NCBI RefSeq assembly: GCF_005434965.1
Contig: NZ_SKCI01000002.1
Span: 62,001-126,000, forward strand
DNA: 64,000 nucleotides
Direction: 5' to 3'
Source of the DNA: Marimonas lutisalis
GTDB taxonomy: Bacteria > Pseudomonadota > Alphaproteobacteria > Rhodobacterales > Rhodobacteraceae
Shown here: positions 16,735-25,900 of the stretch, in pieces
Numbering within the stretch: the first letter of the stretch is position 1
How the letters are laid out: the number at the start of each line of letters is the position of its first letter
The notes under the pieces: generated by a model
The model's database searches: none
Told to the model about the DNA's origin: nothing
The model's input: the letters and a program-made list of their open reading frames with translations, nothing else
Position numbers and translations under genes: made by a program

Positions 16735-17799
16735 ATGAAAGACAGCAGTAAGCTTCTGGAAGAACTCAACGACCGCTCGCGCGAAGTTTTTCGCCGCGTG
16801 GTCGAATCCTATCTTGAAACCGGCGATCCTGTCGGCTCGCGCACGCTGACCCGCACGATGAGCGAAAAGGTCAGCGCGGCAACTGTCCGCAATGTCATGC
16901 AGGACCTCGAATTCCTGGGCCTGCTCGACAGCCCGCACGTCTCCGCCGGCCGTGTCCCCACACAGGCGGGGCTGCGCATGTTTGTCGATGGCTTGCTCGA
17001 AGTGGGCGACCTGATGAATGACGACCGCCAGAAGATCGACGAAACAATGGGGTCGAACTCGGGCGACGTGAATACCATGCTCGATCGAATCGGCTCGGCC
17101 CTCTCCGGCGTTACGCGGGGCGCGTCGCTCGTCCTTGCTCCGAAGAGCGAAGCGCCGATCCGCCATATCGAGTTTGTCTCGCTCGCGCAGGATCGTGCCC
17201 TTGTCGTGCTGGTTTTTGCCGACGGCCACGTCGAAAACCGCATCTTCACGCCGCCGCCCGGCCTCACGCCCAGCGCCATGCGCGAGGCGGCCAATTTTCT
17301 CAACGCCATCGTTGAGGGCAAAACGCTGTCGGAGCTCAACACCGTCATGCGCAAGGAAGTCGATGCCCGCCGGCGCGAAATCGACACGCTGGCGCAGGAT
17401 CTGGTCGAAAGCGGCCTTGCCGTGTGGGAAGGACAGGGGGAAAACCACGAACGCCTGATTGTTCGCGGCCGGTCGAATCTCCTGTCCGGCAGCGACGAAG
17501 AAGAGGGCCTAGACCGTATTCGCGAACTCTTCGATGATCTCGAACGCAAGCGCGACATCGCCGAATTCCTCGAACTCGCCGAGGATGGCGAGGGCGTGCG
17601 CATTTTTATCGGCTCCGAGAACAAACTTTTCTCACTTTCGGGTTCCTCTTTGGTCGTGTCTCCTTATATGAACGCTGATCGAAAGATTATCGGCGCCGTC
17701 GGCGTGATCGGCCCGACCCGGCTGAACTACGGGCGGATCGTTCCGATCGTCGATTACACGGCCCAGTTGGTCGGACGGCTGATTTCCGACCGAAATTGA
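16735..17799 (+). CDS. hrcA: Heat-inducible transcription repressor HrcA
   Basis: HrcA represses chaperonin genes (usually groESL) by binding CIRCE and is stabilised by GroEL. The 354-residue protein has an N-terminal winged helix (LNDRSREVFRRVVESYLETG at 9-28, then VGSRTLTR and SAATVRNVMQDLEFLGLL). SPHVSAGRVPTQAGLRMFVD is the family signature, and a GAF-like dimerisation/inducer domain ends with GVIGPTRLNYGRIVPIVDYTA. I chose the ATG at 16735 because homologues begin at this point and the predicted promoter lies inside the alternative 5' extension to 16687. grpE follows after 14 bases. Confidence 0.96.
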   Translation: MKDSSKLLEELNDRSREVFRRVVESYLETGDPVGSRTLTRTMSEKVSAATVRNVMQDLEFLGLLDSPHVSAGRVPTQAGLRMFVDGLLEVGDLMNDDRQKIDETMGSNSGDVNTMLDRIGSALSGVTRGASLVLAPKSEAPIRHIEFVSLAQDRALVVLVFADGHVENRIFTPPPGLTPSAMREAANFLNAIVEGKTLSELNTVMRKEVDARRREIDTLAQDLVESGLAVWEGQGENHERLIVRGRSNLLSGSDEEEGLDRIRELFDDLERKRDIAEFLELAEDGEGVRIFIGSENKLFSLSGSSLVVSPYMNADRKIIGAVGVIGPTRLNYGRIVPIVDYTAQLVGRLISDRN

Positions 17800-17813
17800 A
17801 GGTAGGAAGACGA

Positions 17814-18377
17814 ATGGCAGACCCCAAGGAAGAAGACTTTCTCGACGACATTGCAGCCGCCGAAGCCGAAGAGCTGGCCGAGGAAATCGCCGAGATCGAC
17901 GCCGCCGAGGCCGAGCTGGACGCGCTGCGGGCCGAGCGTGACGAATTCAAGGACAAGTTCATGCGCGCCTTGGCCGATGCCGAAAACGCGCGCAAGCGTG
18001 GTGACAAGATGCGCCGCGACGCCGAACAATATGGCGGCTCCAAGCTAGCCCGCGACATGCTGCCGGTCTATGACAACATGAAACGCGCGCTCGAAGCGGC
18101 GACCGACGAACAGCGCGACGTGTCCGCCGCCCTTATCGAAGGGGTCGAGCTGACCATGCGCGAGTTGCTCAACGTGTTTTCCAGGCACGGCATCACCATC
18201 ATCGCGCCCGAGGTCGGTGAAAAGTTCGATCCCAATCACCACGAAGCCATGTTCGAAGCCCCGGTCCCCGGCACCACCGCCGGCGACATCATTCAGGTTT
18301 CGGCCGAGGGTTTCATGCTGCATGATCGCCTGCTGCGGCCGGCGCAGGTCGGCGTGTCGTCCACCCCCAAAGGCTAA
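17814..18377 (+). CDS. grpE: Nucleotide exchange factor GrpE
   Basis: GrpE dimer opens the DnaK nucleotide pocket to release ADP. The 187-residue protein has a long, acidic, Ala/Glu-rich N-terminal coiled coil (about 15-85, EAEELAEEIAEIDAAEAELD). The RALADAENARKRGDK region, YDNMKRALEAA, and the C-terminal beta domain with VGEKFDPNHHEAMFEAP and LLRPAQVGVS follow. The ATG at 17814 is preceded by AGGA at a suitable distance. An upstream ATG at 17796 overlaps hrcA and lacks such a site. Its stop shares the bases CTAA with the stop of the convergent hydantoinase gene. Confidence 0.96.
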   Translation: MADPKEEDFLDDIAAAEAEELAEEIAEIDAAEAELDALRAERDEFKDKFMRALADAENARKRGDKMRRDAEQYGGSKLARDMLPVYDNMKRALEAATDEQRDVSAALIEGVELTMRELLNVFSRHGITIIAPEVGEKFDPNHHEAMFEAPVPGTTAGDIIQVSAEGFMLHDRLLRPAQVGVSSTPKG

Positions 18378-20368
18378 CGCGCGATTCGGGGCCGGCCCGT
18401 CGCTTCGACGGTGATTTCGGCCTCGATGAACACCTCTCGCGCCTCGACCTGGCTGCGCCGGATGTCCCGTGCCGTGCGCAGGTGAATATCCTCGGCGCCG
18501 GCGGCTTCCGCCGCCGCGCGCGCTCGGCTCATCAGGTCAGATTCCAGAGCTGCCATCGCTGCTTCGGCCGCGGCGAAATCCTGCGGCCCGTCTTCGCCAT
18601 GCATGCGGAACCGCCCTTCGCTGGGCGCGGTCACCATGCCGGTGCGCCGCATCGTTACGCGGCCAACCACGGCCCCGATGGCATTGGCCACGCCACCATG
18701 CTCCGGCAGGACCATTTCACAGCCCAGCCGTTCGCCCACCGCCGGATAATATGTCCGGGCCGAGGCTCCCAGCCCGACAACCGGCAGGTTCAACCCCGCA
18801 TCCAGCCGTACCAACCCCCGATGATGGCTCAGCCCCATCTGCATCAGCACATGCCGGGCCATGTCCCCGGGCGCGGCGTCAAACGCGCTGTCCTCGGCAA
18901 AAGCAGTCTCTAACAAGGCTAAACTCGTCTGCTCGGTCATCTGGTCCACGATCATTCGGGCCATGTTCTCGGCATCGCGCGCCAGTGGCTCACCGGCACC
19001 GGTGCGTTTGCGGGCCAGCAACCCCAGCGCCAGCTTGGCCGCTCGCGTGTCCCAGGCATCGAGCCGCCCCAGCACATGGCAGGCATCGGATGGCGTGACC
19101 GCCGACATCTGAACAATTCCGCGATCCCACAGACGCCTTAGCGATTGCCGTTCGATCCGGGTGCGAAGCACGTGCGCCACGCACTGCACGCCCTCAATGC
19201 GGGCCAGAACCTCTTCGTCTCGCGCGGTCAGCCCGTCGCTGTCCGTTCCGGGGACGCGGCGCACGAACCTGCCGTCGAACTCGCCCGGCATCGTGCTGTG
19301 GTCCTGGTTTTCCAGAACCGGCAACACGCTTTCCGGCGCTTCATGCGCCAGCAGGCTGATCGGCACCACGCGGCGTGGCCCAAGCGTCACGCCACCGTCA
19401 AGGCCCTCGCTTCTGACATGCACCTCGCTGTCGCCGCCCAGGCCGGTGGTGTGCATCGCCACCGCCTCGACCATGGTGCGAAACCCACCAACGCGTGCGC
19501 CATCCGGGTCGATGGCCGGCTGCCCGTTGCGCAACAGCGCGATGTCGGTCGTCGTGCCGCCGATATCCGAAACCAGCGCATCCTGTGCCCCGGTCAGCCA
19601 CCCGGCCCCCACGATCGACGCGGCCGGGCCGCTCAGGATCGTCTCGATCGGTTTCTCACGCGCCATGTCCGCGGAAATCAGCGCCCCGTCTCCCCGCACC
19701 ACCATCAATGGCGCGTCAATACCCAGATCGTTCAGCCGCTCCTCGGCCCGGCCAATCAGCCGCGCGATCATCCCGATCAGCCGCGCGTTCAGCACCGCTG
19801 TCAGCGCCCGTTTCGGCCCGTTCAGCCGCGCCGACAGGTGGTGCGAACAGGACACCGGCTTGCTGGTTGTTTCACGAATTGCCGCGGCAACCGCGTTTTC
19901 GTGCGCCGGATTGCGGGTGGCGAACTGCGCCGCCACGGCAAATCCTGAAACGCCCGAAACAGTCTCTAACCAGGCCGAAAGCGCGTCCAGATCCACCGCT
20001 TCGCGTTCCTGTCCGGCATGGTCATGCCCGCCCGCCAGGATCAGCACCGGATCGCCCTTCAACGCATCGCGTAGTCCATGCTTGTCCAGGTCGCGTTCGG
20101 CAAAGCCCACGTAAACCAGCGCCACTCGCCCACCCTGGCCCTCAACGAGCGCATTCGTGGCCAGCGTGGTCGACAGCGCCGCCATGCCGATTTCTCCGGG
20201 CGCGGCACCCGATGCGGCCAGAACTTCGGCCACCGCTTGCCCAATCCCCTCGGCGAGGTCATGCCGCGTGGTCAGTGCCTTGGCGGTGGCGACCACGTCT
20301 TTCTCGTCCCGGATCAGAACGGCATCGGTATAGGTACCGCCCGTATCCACCCCCAGAAGCAGGCTCAT
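18374..20368 (-). CDS. Hydantoinase/oxoprolinase family protein (HyuA-like)
   Basis: A 664-residue ASKHA-fold protein. The N-terminal ATP-binding [14 protein letters not shown] is at about 6-19, the central Hydantoinase_A domain includes [18 protein letters not shown] and [17 protein letters not shown], and [20 protein letters not shown] lies near the C-terminus. Relatives are ATP-dependent 5-oxoprolinase, N-methylhydantoinase and acetone or acetophenone carboxylase subunits. A lone HyuA without a HyuB partner is common in this group, and the substrate cannot be assigned. The region after the central domain is a shorter version than in large eukaryotic oxoprolinases. The ATG overlaps the queG stop by four bases. 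Confidence 0.88.
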   Translation of the reverse strand: MSLLLGVDTGGTYTDAVLIRDEKDVVATAKALTTRHDLAEGIGQAVAEVLAASGAAPGEIGMAALSTTLATNALVEGQGGRVALVYVGFAERDLDKHGLRDALKGDPVLILAGGHDHAGQEREAVDLDALSAWLETVSGVSGFAVAAQFATRNPAHENAVAAAIRETTSKPVSCSHHLSARLNGPKRALTAVLNARLIGMIARLIGRAEERLNDLGIDAPLMVVRGDGALISADMAREKPIETILSGPAASIVGAGWLTGAQDALVSDIGGTTTDIALLRNGQPAIDPDGARVGGFRTMVEAVAMHTTGLGGDSEVHVRSEGLDGGVTLGPRRVVPISLLAHEAPESVLPVLENQDHSTMPGEFDGRFVRRVPGTDSDGLTARDEEVLARIEGVQCVAHVLRTRIERQSLRRLWDRGIVQMSAVTPSDACHVLGRLDAWDTRAAKLALGLLARKRTGAGEPLARDAENMARMIVDQMTEQTSLALLETAFAEDSAFDAAPGDMARHVLMQMGLSHHRGLVRLDAGLNLPVVGLGASARTYYPAVGERLGCEMVLPEHGGVANAIGAVVGRVTMRRTGMVTAPSEGRFRMHGEDGPQDFAAAEAAMAALESDLMSRARAAAEAAGAEDIHLRTARDIRRSQVEAREVFIEAEITVEATGRPRIAR

Positions 20369-21390
20369 CCCCGCAATCTCCCCACTGCCCAGCGCGCCGC
20401 ATCCGCGACCACCGGATCGTCATCCTCGACAAGGGCTTCTGCCACGGGGATCAGCGCCAGGTCCTGCGAATTACCGACAGCGTACAGCACGTTTCTGACA
20501 AACCTTCCCCGCCCGATCCGCTTGATCGGCGATCCGCTGAATTTCTCGCGAAACGCCGCATCGTCCAACGCGGCCAGCTCCGCCAGCGGCGGTGCGATCA
20601 GGTCGGCGCGGCTGTGATACTTGATCTCCTGCGCAGCGGTTGCAAACTTGTTCCAGGGGCAGGCGGCCAGGCAGAGGTCGCACCCGTAGATCCAGTTGCC
20701 CATCAACGGGCGCAGATCTTCATCGACCGGGCCCTTGTGCTCGATCGTCAGGTAGGAAATGCACCGCCGCGCGTCGATCCGGTAGGGTGCGGGAAAGGCC
20801 CCTGTCGGGCAGGCGTCCAGGCAGGCCCGGCAACTGCCGCAATGGTCGACCTCCGGTGTGTCGGGCTCCAGTTCCAGCGTGGTGAACACCGAGCCAAGGA
20901 AAAACCAGCTCCCCAGCTCCCGGCTCACCAGGTTCGTGTGCTTGCCCTGCCAGCCGATCCCGGCGGCCTGGCCCAGCGGCTTTTCCGGCACCGGCGCAGT
21001 GTCGACAAACACCTTCACCTCGCCCCCGGCCTCCGCAATCAGCCACCGCGCCAGCCGTTTCAGCCGTTTCTTGACCACGTCGTGATAATCGCGATTGCGC
21101 GCATAAACCGAGACTGATCCAGCCGAATCCGGCACATCCGCTACCATCTCCGGTCCGTAATTCTCGGCTAGCATGATCACTGACCTGGCCTCTGGCCAAA
21201 GCGCCGCCGGATCGCCGCGCCAATGCACGCGATCGGCCAGCCAGCCCATCGTGCCGTGATAACCCTCGGCCAGAAAACCCCGCAGATCGTCCATCACCTG
21301 CGGCACATCCCACGGCCGGCACACCCGCGCCATCGCAAACCCCTCGGCCTGGGCCTGTGCCACCAGCCGGGATTTCAGGTCATCGTCCAT
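20365..21390 (-). CDS. queG: Epoxyqueuosine reductase QueG
   Basis: QueG reduces epoxyqueuosine to queuosine in tRNA (positions with GUN anticodons), using cobalamin and two 4Fe-4S clusters. The 341-residue protein has the DUF1730 N-terminal half ([11 protein letters not shown] near 43-53, MLAENYGPE). [21 protein letters not shown] follows, and two ferredoxin cluster motifs appear, [16 protein letters not shown] and [16 protein letters not shown]-terminal HEAT-like repeat ([20 protein letters not shown]) completes it, as in characterised QueG. It is between gst and the hydantoinase gene on the minus strand. Confidence 0.96.
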   Translation of the reverse strand: MDDDLKSRLVAQAQAEGFAMARVCRPWDVPQVMDDLRGFLAEGYHGTMGWLADRVHWRGDPAALWPEARSVIMLAENYGPEMVADVPDSAGSVSVYARNRDYHDVVKKRLKRLARWLIAEAGGEVKVFVDTAPVPEKPLGQAAGIGWQGKHTNLVSRELGSWFFLGSVFTTLELEPDTPEVDHCGSCRACLDACPTGAFPAPYRIDARRCISYLTIEHKGPVDEDLRPLMGNWIYGCDLCLAACPWNKFATAAQEIKYHSRADLIAPPLAELAALDDAAFREKFSGSPIKRIGRGRFVRNVLYAVGNSQDLALIPVAEALVEDDDPVVADAARWAVGRLRG

Positions 21391-21420
21391 GCTTCATCTT
21401 GCCGGAAATACTCTGGGGGT

Positions 21421-21439
21421 ATGGGGGCAACGCCCCCAT
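21421..21439. other. Stem-loop between gst and queG
   Basis: An 8-bp perfect stem (ATGGGGGC and GCCCCCAT) closes a three-base loop directly after the gst stop codon. There is no T-run on either strand, so it is not a classical intrinsic terminator. It could protect the gst mRNA 3' end or attenuate read-through into queG. Confidence 0.5.
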
Positions 21440-22105
21440 TCAGAAGTCCAGGTCGGCGTAATGCGCCGGCGGCGGAAAGCCGGGCACCTGGTCCGCCAGG
21501 ATGCCGCGAAAGGCCGGGCGCGACTTGATCTTCGCGTACCAGTCCTTGACCACCTCGCTGCGGTTCCAGTCGACATCCGAGATATAGTCGAGCGCGCTCA
21601 GATGCGCCGCCGCCGCGAAATCGGCCAGCGTCATGGCGTCGCCTGCCAGCCAGCGCCGTTGATCCAGCAGCCACGCCATGTAATCCAGGTGATACTTGAT
21701 CCTCTGCGCGCCCGTCTTCACGTTTTTCGAATCCGGGTATCCCTGCTGCATCACCTTCTTGTTCACCCGCTCGTAGACCAGTTTCGATGTCACCTCCTGG
21801 TGAAACTTGTCATCGAACCATCCCACCAGCCGGCGCACCTCGAAGCGTCCGACCGGATCCTTCGGCATCAGCGGCGTCTCGGGATAGGCCTCCTCCAGGT
21901 ATTCGCAGATCGCGGCGCTTTCCGACAGGGTCATGCCGTCGATCTTCAGAACCGGCACCTTGCCCGCCGGATTGCGCCGCATGAAATCGGCGTTCTGCTC
22001 CCAATAGCGCTCCTCGATCAGCTCGCATTCGATCTTCTTCTCGGCAAGGCTCAACCGGACCTTGCGGCAGAAGGGGGAAAGCGGAACGTGATAAAGCGTG
22101 GCCAT
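21440..22105 (-). CDS. Glutathione S-transferase family protein
   Basis: A 221-residue cytosolic-type GST. The thioredoxin-like N-terminal domain starts MATLYHVPLSPFCRKVRLSL, with Ser10 and Cys13 in the region that contacts the glutathione thiol. The cis-proline segment GKVPVLKIDG is near 49-58, and SAAICEYLEEAYPE at 63-76 supplies the ESxAI-like glutathione-binding motif. The C-terminal all-helical domain has MTLADFAAAAHLSALDYI around 165-182, the usual N-capping box. The substrate is unknown. Similar proteins are abundant in Rhodobacterales. It is followed by a small stem-loop and then queG. Confidence 0.92.
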   Translation of the reverse strand: MATLYHVPLSPFCRKVRLSLAEKKIECELIEERYWEQNADFMRRNPAGKVPVLKIDGMTLSESAAICEYLEEAYPETPLMPKDPVGRFEVRRLVGWFDDKFHQEVTSKLVYERVNKKVMQQGYPDSKNVKTGAQRIKYHLDYMAWLLDQRRWLAGDAMTLADFAAAAHLSALDYISDVDWNRSEVVKDWYAKIKSRPAFRGILADQVPGFPPPAHYADLDF

Positions 22106-22162
22106 GGATCAATCGGGTCTTTCGGATAACCTGTTCCTCAATGCCGCTTTGCCGCGGGATTT

Positions 22163-22903
22163 TCAATCCTCGAAACAGCGCGCGCGCCCATCCCGGCGGA
22201 TTGTTTCCGCCCCGTCCAGGATCGCCGCCGCCCGTCGCGCCACCAGCCGCGACGGTTTCGAGGCCGATCTGCCCTTGGGGGCGGGCAGCACCGCGGCCAG
22301 CCGCGCCGCCTGCAACGGGCTCAGCTGCGCCGGCGTGACGCCAAAGTAATGCTGGGCCGCCGCGTCGATACCGAACACGCCCTCGTCGAACTCGGCCACG
22401 TTCAGATACACCTCGATGATCCGGCGCTTCGACCACAGCATTTCAACCAGCGGCGTCATCACCGCCTCAAGCGCCTTGCGCAGCCAGTTGCGTCCCTGCC
22501 AAAGGTAGACGTTCTTCACCACCTGCTGACTGATCGTCGATGCCCCGCGCCCCGATCCCTCTTCCAGCGCGGCGCGGATCGCCTCCACGTCGAACCCCCA
22601 GTGCAGGCAGAAATTCGCGTCTTCCGCCGCCACGACGGACCGCGCCATCACCGGCGCGATATCCTCCAGCGGCACCCAGATATGATCGATTCCACCCAGC
22701 CGCCGCGCCTCGGATTTCATGTAAAACGTGTCGCCCGGATTGAACGTGGAATGGGCGCCGATCACGCCCAGGATAACCACGACAACGATCACAACCAGCC
22801 GGAACAGCCATTTCCTCAGCCAGCGATAGGGCGTAAGCCCCCGCTCGACCAAATTCGTTTTGCTGCTGGCTTTTGCCTGCTTTTTCGTCGGTTTCTTTGC
22901 CAC
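22163..22903 (-). CDS. mtgA: Monofunctional biosynthetic peptidoglycan transglycosylase
   Basis: MtgA polymerises lipid II into glycan strands at the inner membrane and lacks a transpeptidase domain. The 246-residue protein begins with a Lys-rich cytoplasmic tail, has one transmembrane helix at about 33-50, and a GT51 domain. Catalytic-type Glu94 sits in AAEDANFCLHWGFD, and ASTISQQVVKNVYLW follows at 121-135. The motif KRRIIEVYLNVAEFDEGVFG is also present. The start codon is a GTG at 22901-22903. It follows gltB after an intrinsic terminator and so probably has its own promoter. Confidence 0.95.
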   Translation of the reverse strand: MAKKPTKKQAKASSKTNLVERGLTPYRWLRKWLFRLVVIVVVVILGVIGAHSTFNPGDTFYMKSEARRLGGIDHIWVPLEDIAPVMARSVVAAEDANFCLHWGFDVEAIRAALEEGSGRGASTISQQVVKNVYLWQGRNWLRKALEAVMTPLVEMLWSKRRIIEVYLNVAEFDEGVFGIDAAAQHYFGVTPAQLSPLQAARLAAVLPAPKGRSASKPSRLVARRAAAILDGAETIRRDGRARCFED

Positions 22904-22945
22904 GACACAGCTATATGCAAGCAGCAGAGCTTAGGCAAAAAGAAA

Positions 22946-22974
22946 CACGCCCGGCAACGTGCGTGCCGGGCGTG
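22946..22974 (-). terminator. Intrinsic terminator of gltD-gltB
   Basis: On the minus strand, 24 bases after the gltB stop, an 11-bp perfect GC-rich stem (CACGCCCGGCA with TGCCGGGCGTG, seven-base loop) is followed by TTTCTTTTT. This is a textbook Rho-independent terminator. Confidence 0.85.
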
Positions 22975-22997
22975 CGATTTTTCACCTGACGAAGGGC

Positions 22998-25900
22998 TTA
23001 CTCCGCCGGAATAGCACCTTCCTCGATGCTCAGCGGATGCGCCAGATGCACCAGCATCTCTTTCGGGCAGACCTGCAGGAAATGACCCCTCTCAAGGTCC
23101 CAGTGCTGCAGGATGTCGGCGGCCTTCCGGCTGCCGGTTTCCGCCACGTGGCGCTCGATCAGGCCTTTCAGTTCGGCCTCCCAATGCTCCACCGTCACCG
23201 GGCAGGTCACCAGCGTTTCCATGTTCATCAGCGCAGGCGCCATGCCCGCCGGATCGTAAAGATAGGCCATGCCCCCGGTCATGCCCGCGCCAAAGTTGGC
23301 ACCGATGCCGCCCAGGATCACGGCGACGCCGCCGGTCATGTATTCACAGCCGTTGCTGCCGCATCCCTCGACCACCACTTTCGCGCCCGAGTTCCGAACC
23401 GCAAACCGCTCACCTGCGCGGCCCGCCGCAAACAGGTAGCCATCGGTCGCGCCATACAGCACCGTGTTGCCGATGATCGTGTTCTCACTGGCGACCAGTG
23501 GCGAATGCATCGGCGGGCGCACCACGATCATGCCGCCGGACAGGCCCTTGCCGACATAGTCGTTGGCGTCGCCGCTCACCTCGATCTTCAGGCCCGGCGC
23601 GGCGAACGCACCCAGCGACTGACCCGCGCTCCCGGTCAGTTTCACCGTCAGGTGGTCGGGCTGCAGCGCGTTGCGCATGCCGAAGTTCCGCACGATGTGA
23701 GAGGAGACCCGCGTACCCACCGTCCGGTGCGTGTTCTGCACGGCATAGGACAGCTGCATTTTCTCACCGTCTTCAAGGAACCGGCGCGCATCGCGCACGA
23801 TTTCCGAATCCAGCGTTGCGGGCACTTTGTTGCGCTTCTTCTCGCGGTCGTAAACGATGTCCTTCGCGCCATCCACGGTGATCAGCAGCGGGTTCAGGTC
23901 CAGGTCGTCCAGGTGCTCGGCGCCCCGGCTCACCTGGCTCAACAGGTCGGCCCGGCCGATCACCTCATCCAGGCTGCGCGCCCCGATGCTGGCCAGGATC
24001 TCGCGCACTTCCTGGGCGTAGAAGGTAATGAGGTTCACCACCTTGTCCGCCGTACCGGTGAATTTTTCGCGCAGGCTTTCATCCTGCGTGCAAACCCCTA
24101 CCGGGCAGGTGTTCGACTGGCACTGGCGCACCATGATACAGCCCATCGCGATAAGCGCGGCAGTACCGATGCCGTATTCCTCGGCTCCCATCATCGCCGC
24201 CATCACGATATCGCGGCCGGTGCGCAGGCCCCCGTCGGTGCGCAGCGTGATCCGCTCGCGCAGTTTGTTCATCGCCAGAACCTGGTGCGCCTCGGTCAGG
24301 CCCATTTCCCAGGGCAGGCCGGCAAACTTGATCGACGTGGCCGGGCTTGCCCCGGTGCCGCCATTCGCACCCGAAATCAGGATCACGTCGGCCTTGGCCT
24401 TGGCCACGCCCGCCGCGATCGTGCCGACGCCGGATGAGGCCACCAGCTTCACGCAGACCTTGGCGCGCGGGTTGATCTGTTTCAGGTCATAGATCAGCTG
24501 CGCCAGGTCCTCGATCGAATAGATGTCGTGGTGCGGCGGTGGCGAAATCAGCGTCACGCCCTTGGTCGAATGGCGCAGCCGCGCGATCAGGTCGGTCACT
24601 TTCAGGCCGGGCAGCTGCCCGCCTTCGCCGGGCTTCGCGCCCTGCGCCACCTTGATCTCCAGTTCCTCGCACTGGTTCAGGTATTCGGCGGTCACGCCGA
24701 ACCGGCCACTGGCCACCTGCTTGATCTTGGCGCTGGGGTTGTCGCCGTTGGGCTCGGGCACGAAATGCGCCGGATCCTCGCCGCCTTCGCCGCTGTCCGA
24801 TTTCGCCCCGATCCGGTTCATCGCCACGTTCAGCGTCTTGTGCGCCTCCGGGCTCAGCGCGCCCAGGGACATCCCCGGCGTCACGAACCGTTTGCGGATC
24901 GCGGTGATGCTCTCCACCTCCTCGATCGCGATCGGCTTGCCGATCGGCTTGATCGCCAACAGGTCGCGCAGGTGGATCGGCGGGTTGCTCTGCATCGCTT
25001 TCGAGTACTGCTTCCACAGCTCATAGCTCGCCTTGTTGCAGGCCATCTGCATCAGGTGCATCGTCTGCGCGCCCCAAGCGTGTGTTTCGCCCGATTTTCG
25101 CGCCTTGTAGAAGCCGCCCACCGGCAGGACGTTCTGACCACTCAGCCAGCCCTGCTTGTGAATGCCTTCGACTTTCTTCTGGATGCCGCTGATGCCGATG
25201 CCGGAAATCCGGCTGGTCATGCCCGGGAAGTATTCCGCGCACATCGCCCGGCTCAGGCCGACGGCCTCGAAATTCAGGCCGCCGCGATAGGACGAGATCA
25301 CACTGATCCCCATCTTCGCCATGATCTTCAACAGGCCCTGGTCGATCGCCTCGCGATAGCGCGCCACGTTGTCGTTCAGGTTTCCGTCCAGCAGGCCGCG
25401 CTCGATCCGTTCGGCCAGGCTGTCCTCGGCCAGGTAGGGGTTCACCACCGTCGCGCCACAGGCAACCAGCACGGCAAAGTAATGCGGGTCGATGCATTCC
25501 GCGCTGCGCACGTTCAGCGAACAGAAGGTTCGCAGCCCTTTCGACGTCAGGCCCGAATGCACGGCACTGGTGGCCAGGATCATCGGCATCGGCACCTTGG
25601 TCGGGCCCTGGTGTTCATCGGTCAGAACGATATGCCCCGCACCGCTGCGCACCGCGTCCTCGGCCTCGGCCCGGATGCGCTCCAGCGCTTCGTGCAGCGC
25701 GTGTTCGCCGCCATCCGCCGGGAAGGTGCAGTTGATCTCGACCAGCTCCGACTTGAACAGCTCGGTCAGCTCGTCCCACTGCGCGTTGCCGACAAACGGG
25801 CTTTCCAGCACGATGATCTCGGTCTGCGCGCTACTCTCGTCCAGCACGTTCTTCAGGTTGCCGAACCGCGTCTTCAGGCTCATCACCCGGTATTCGCGCA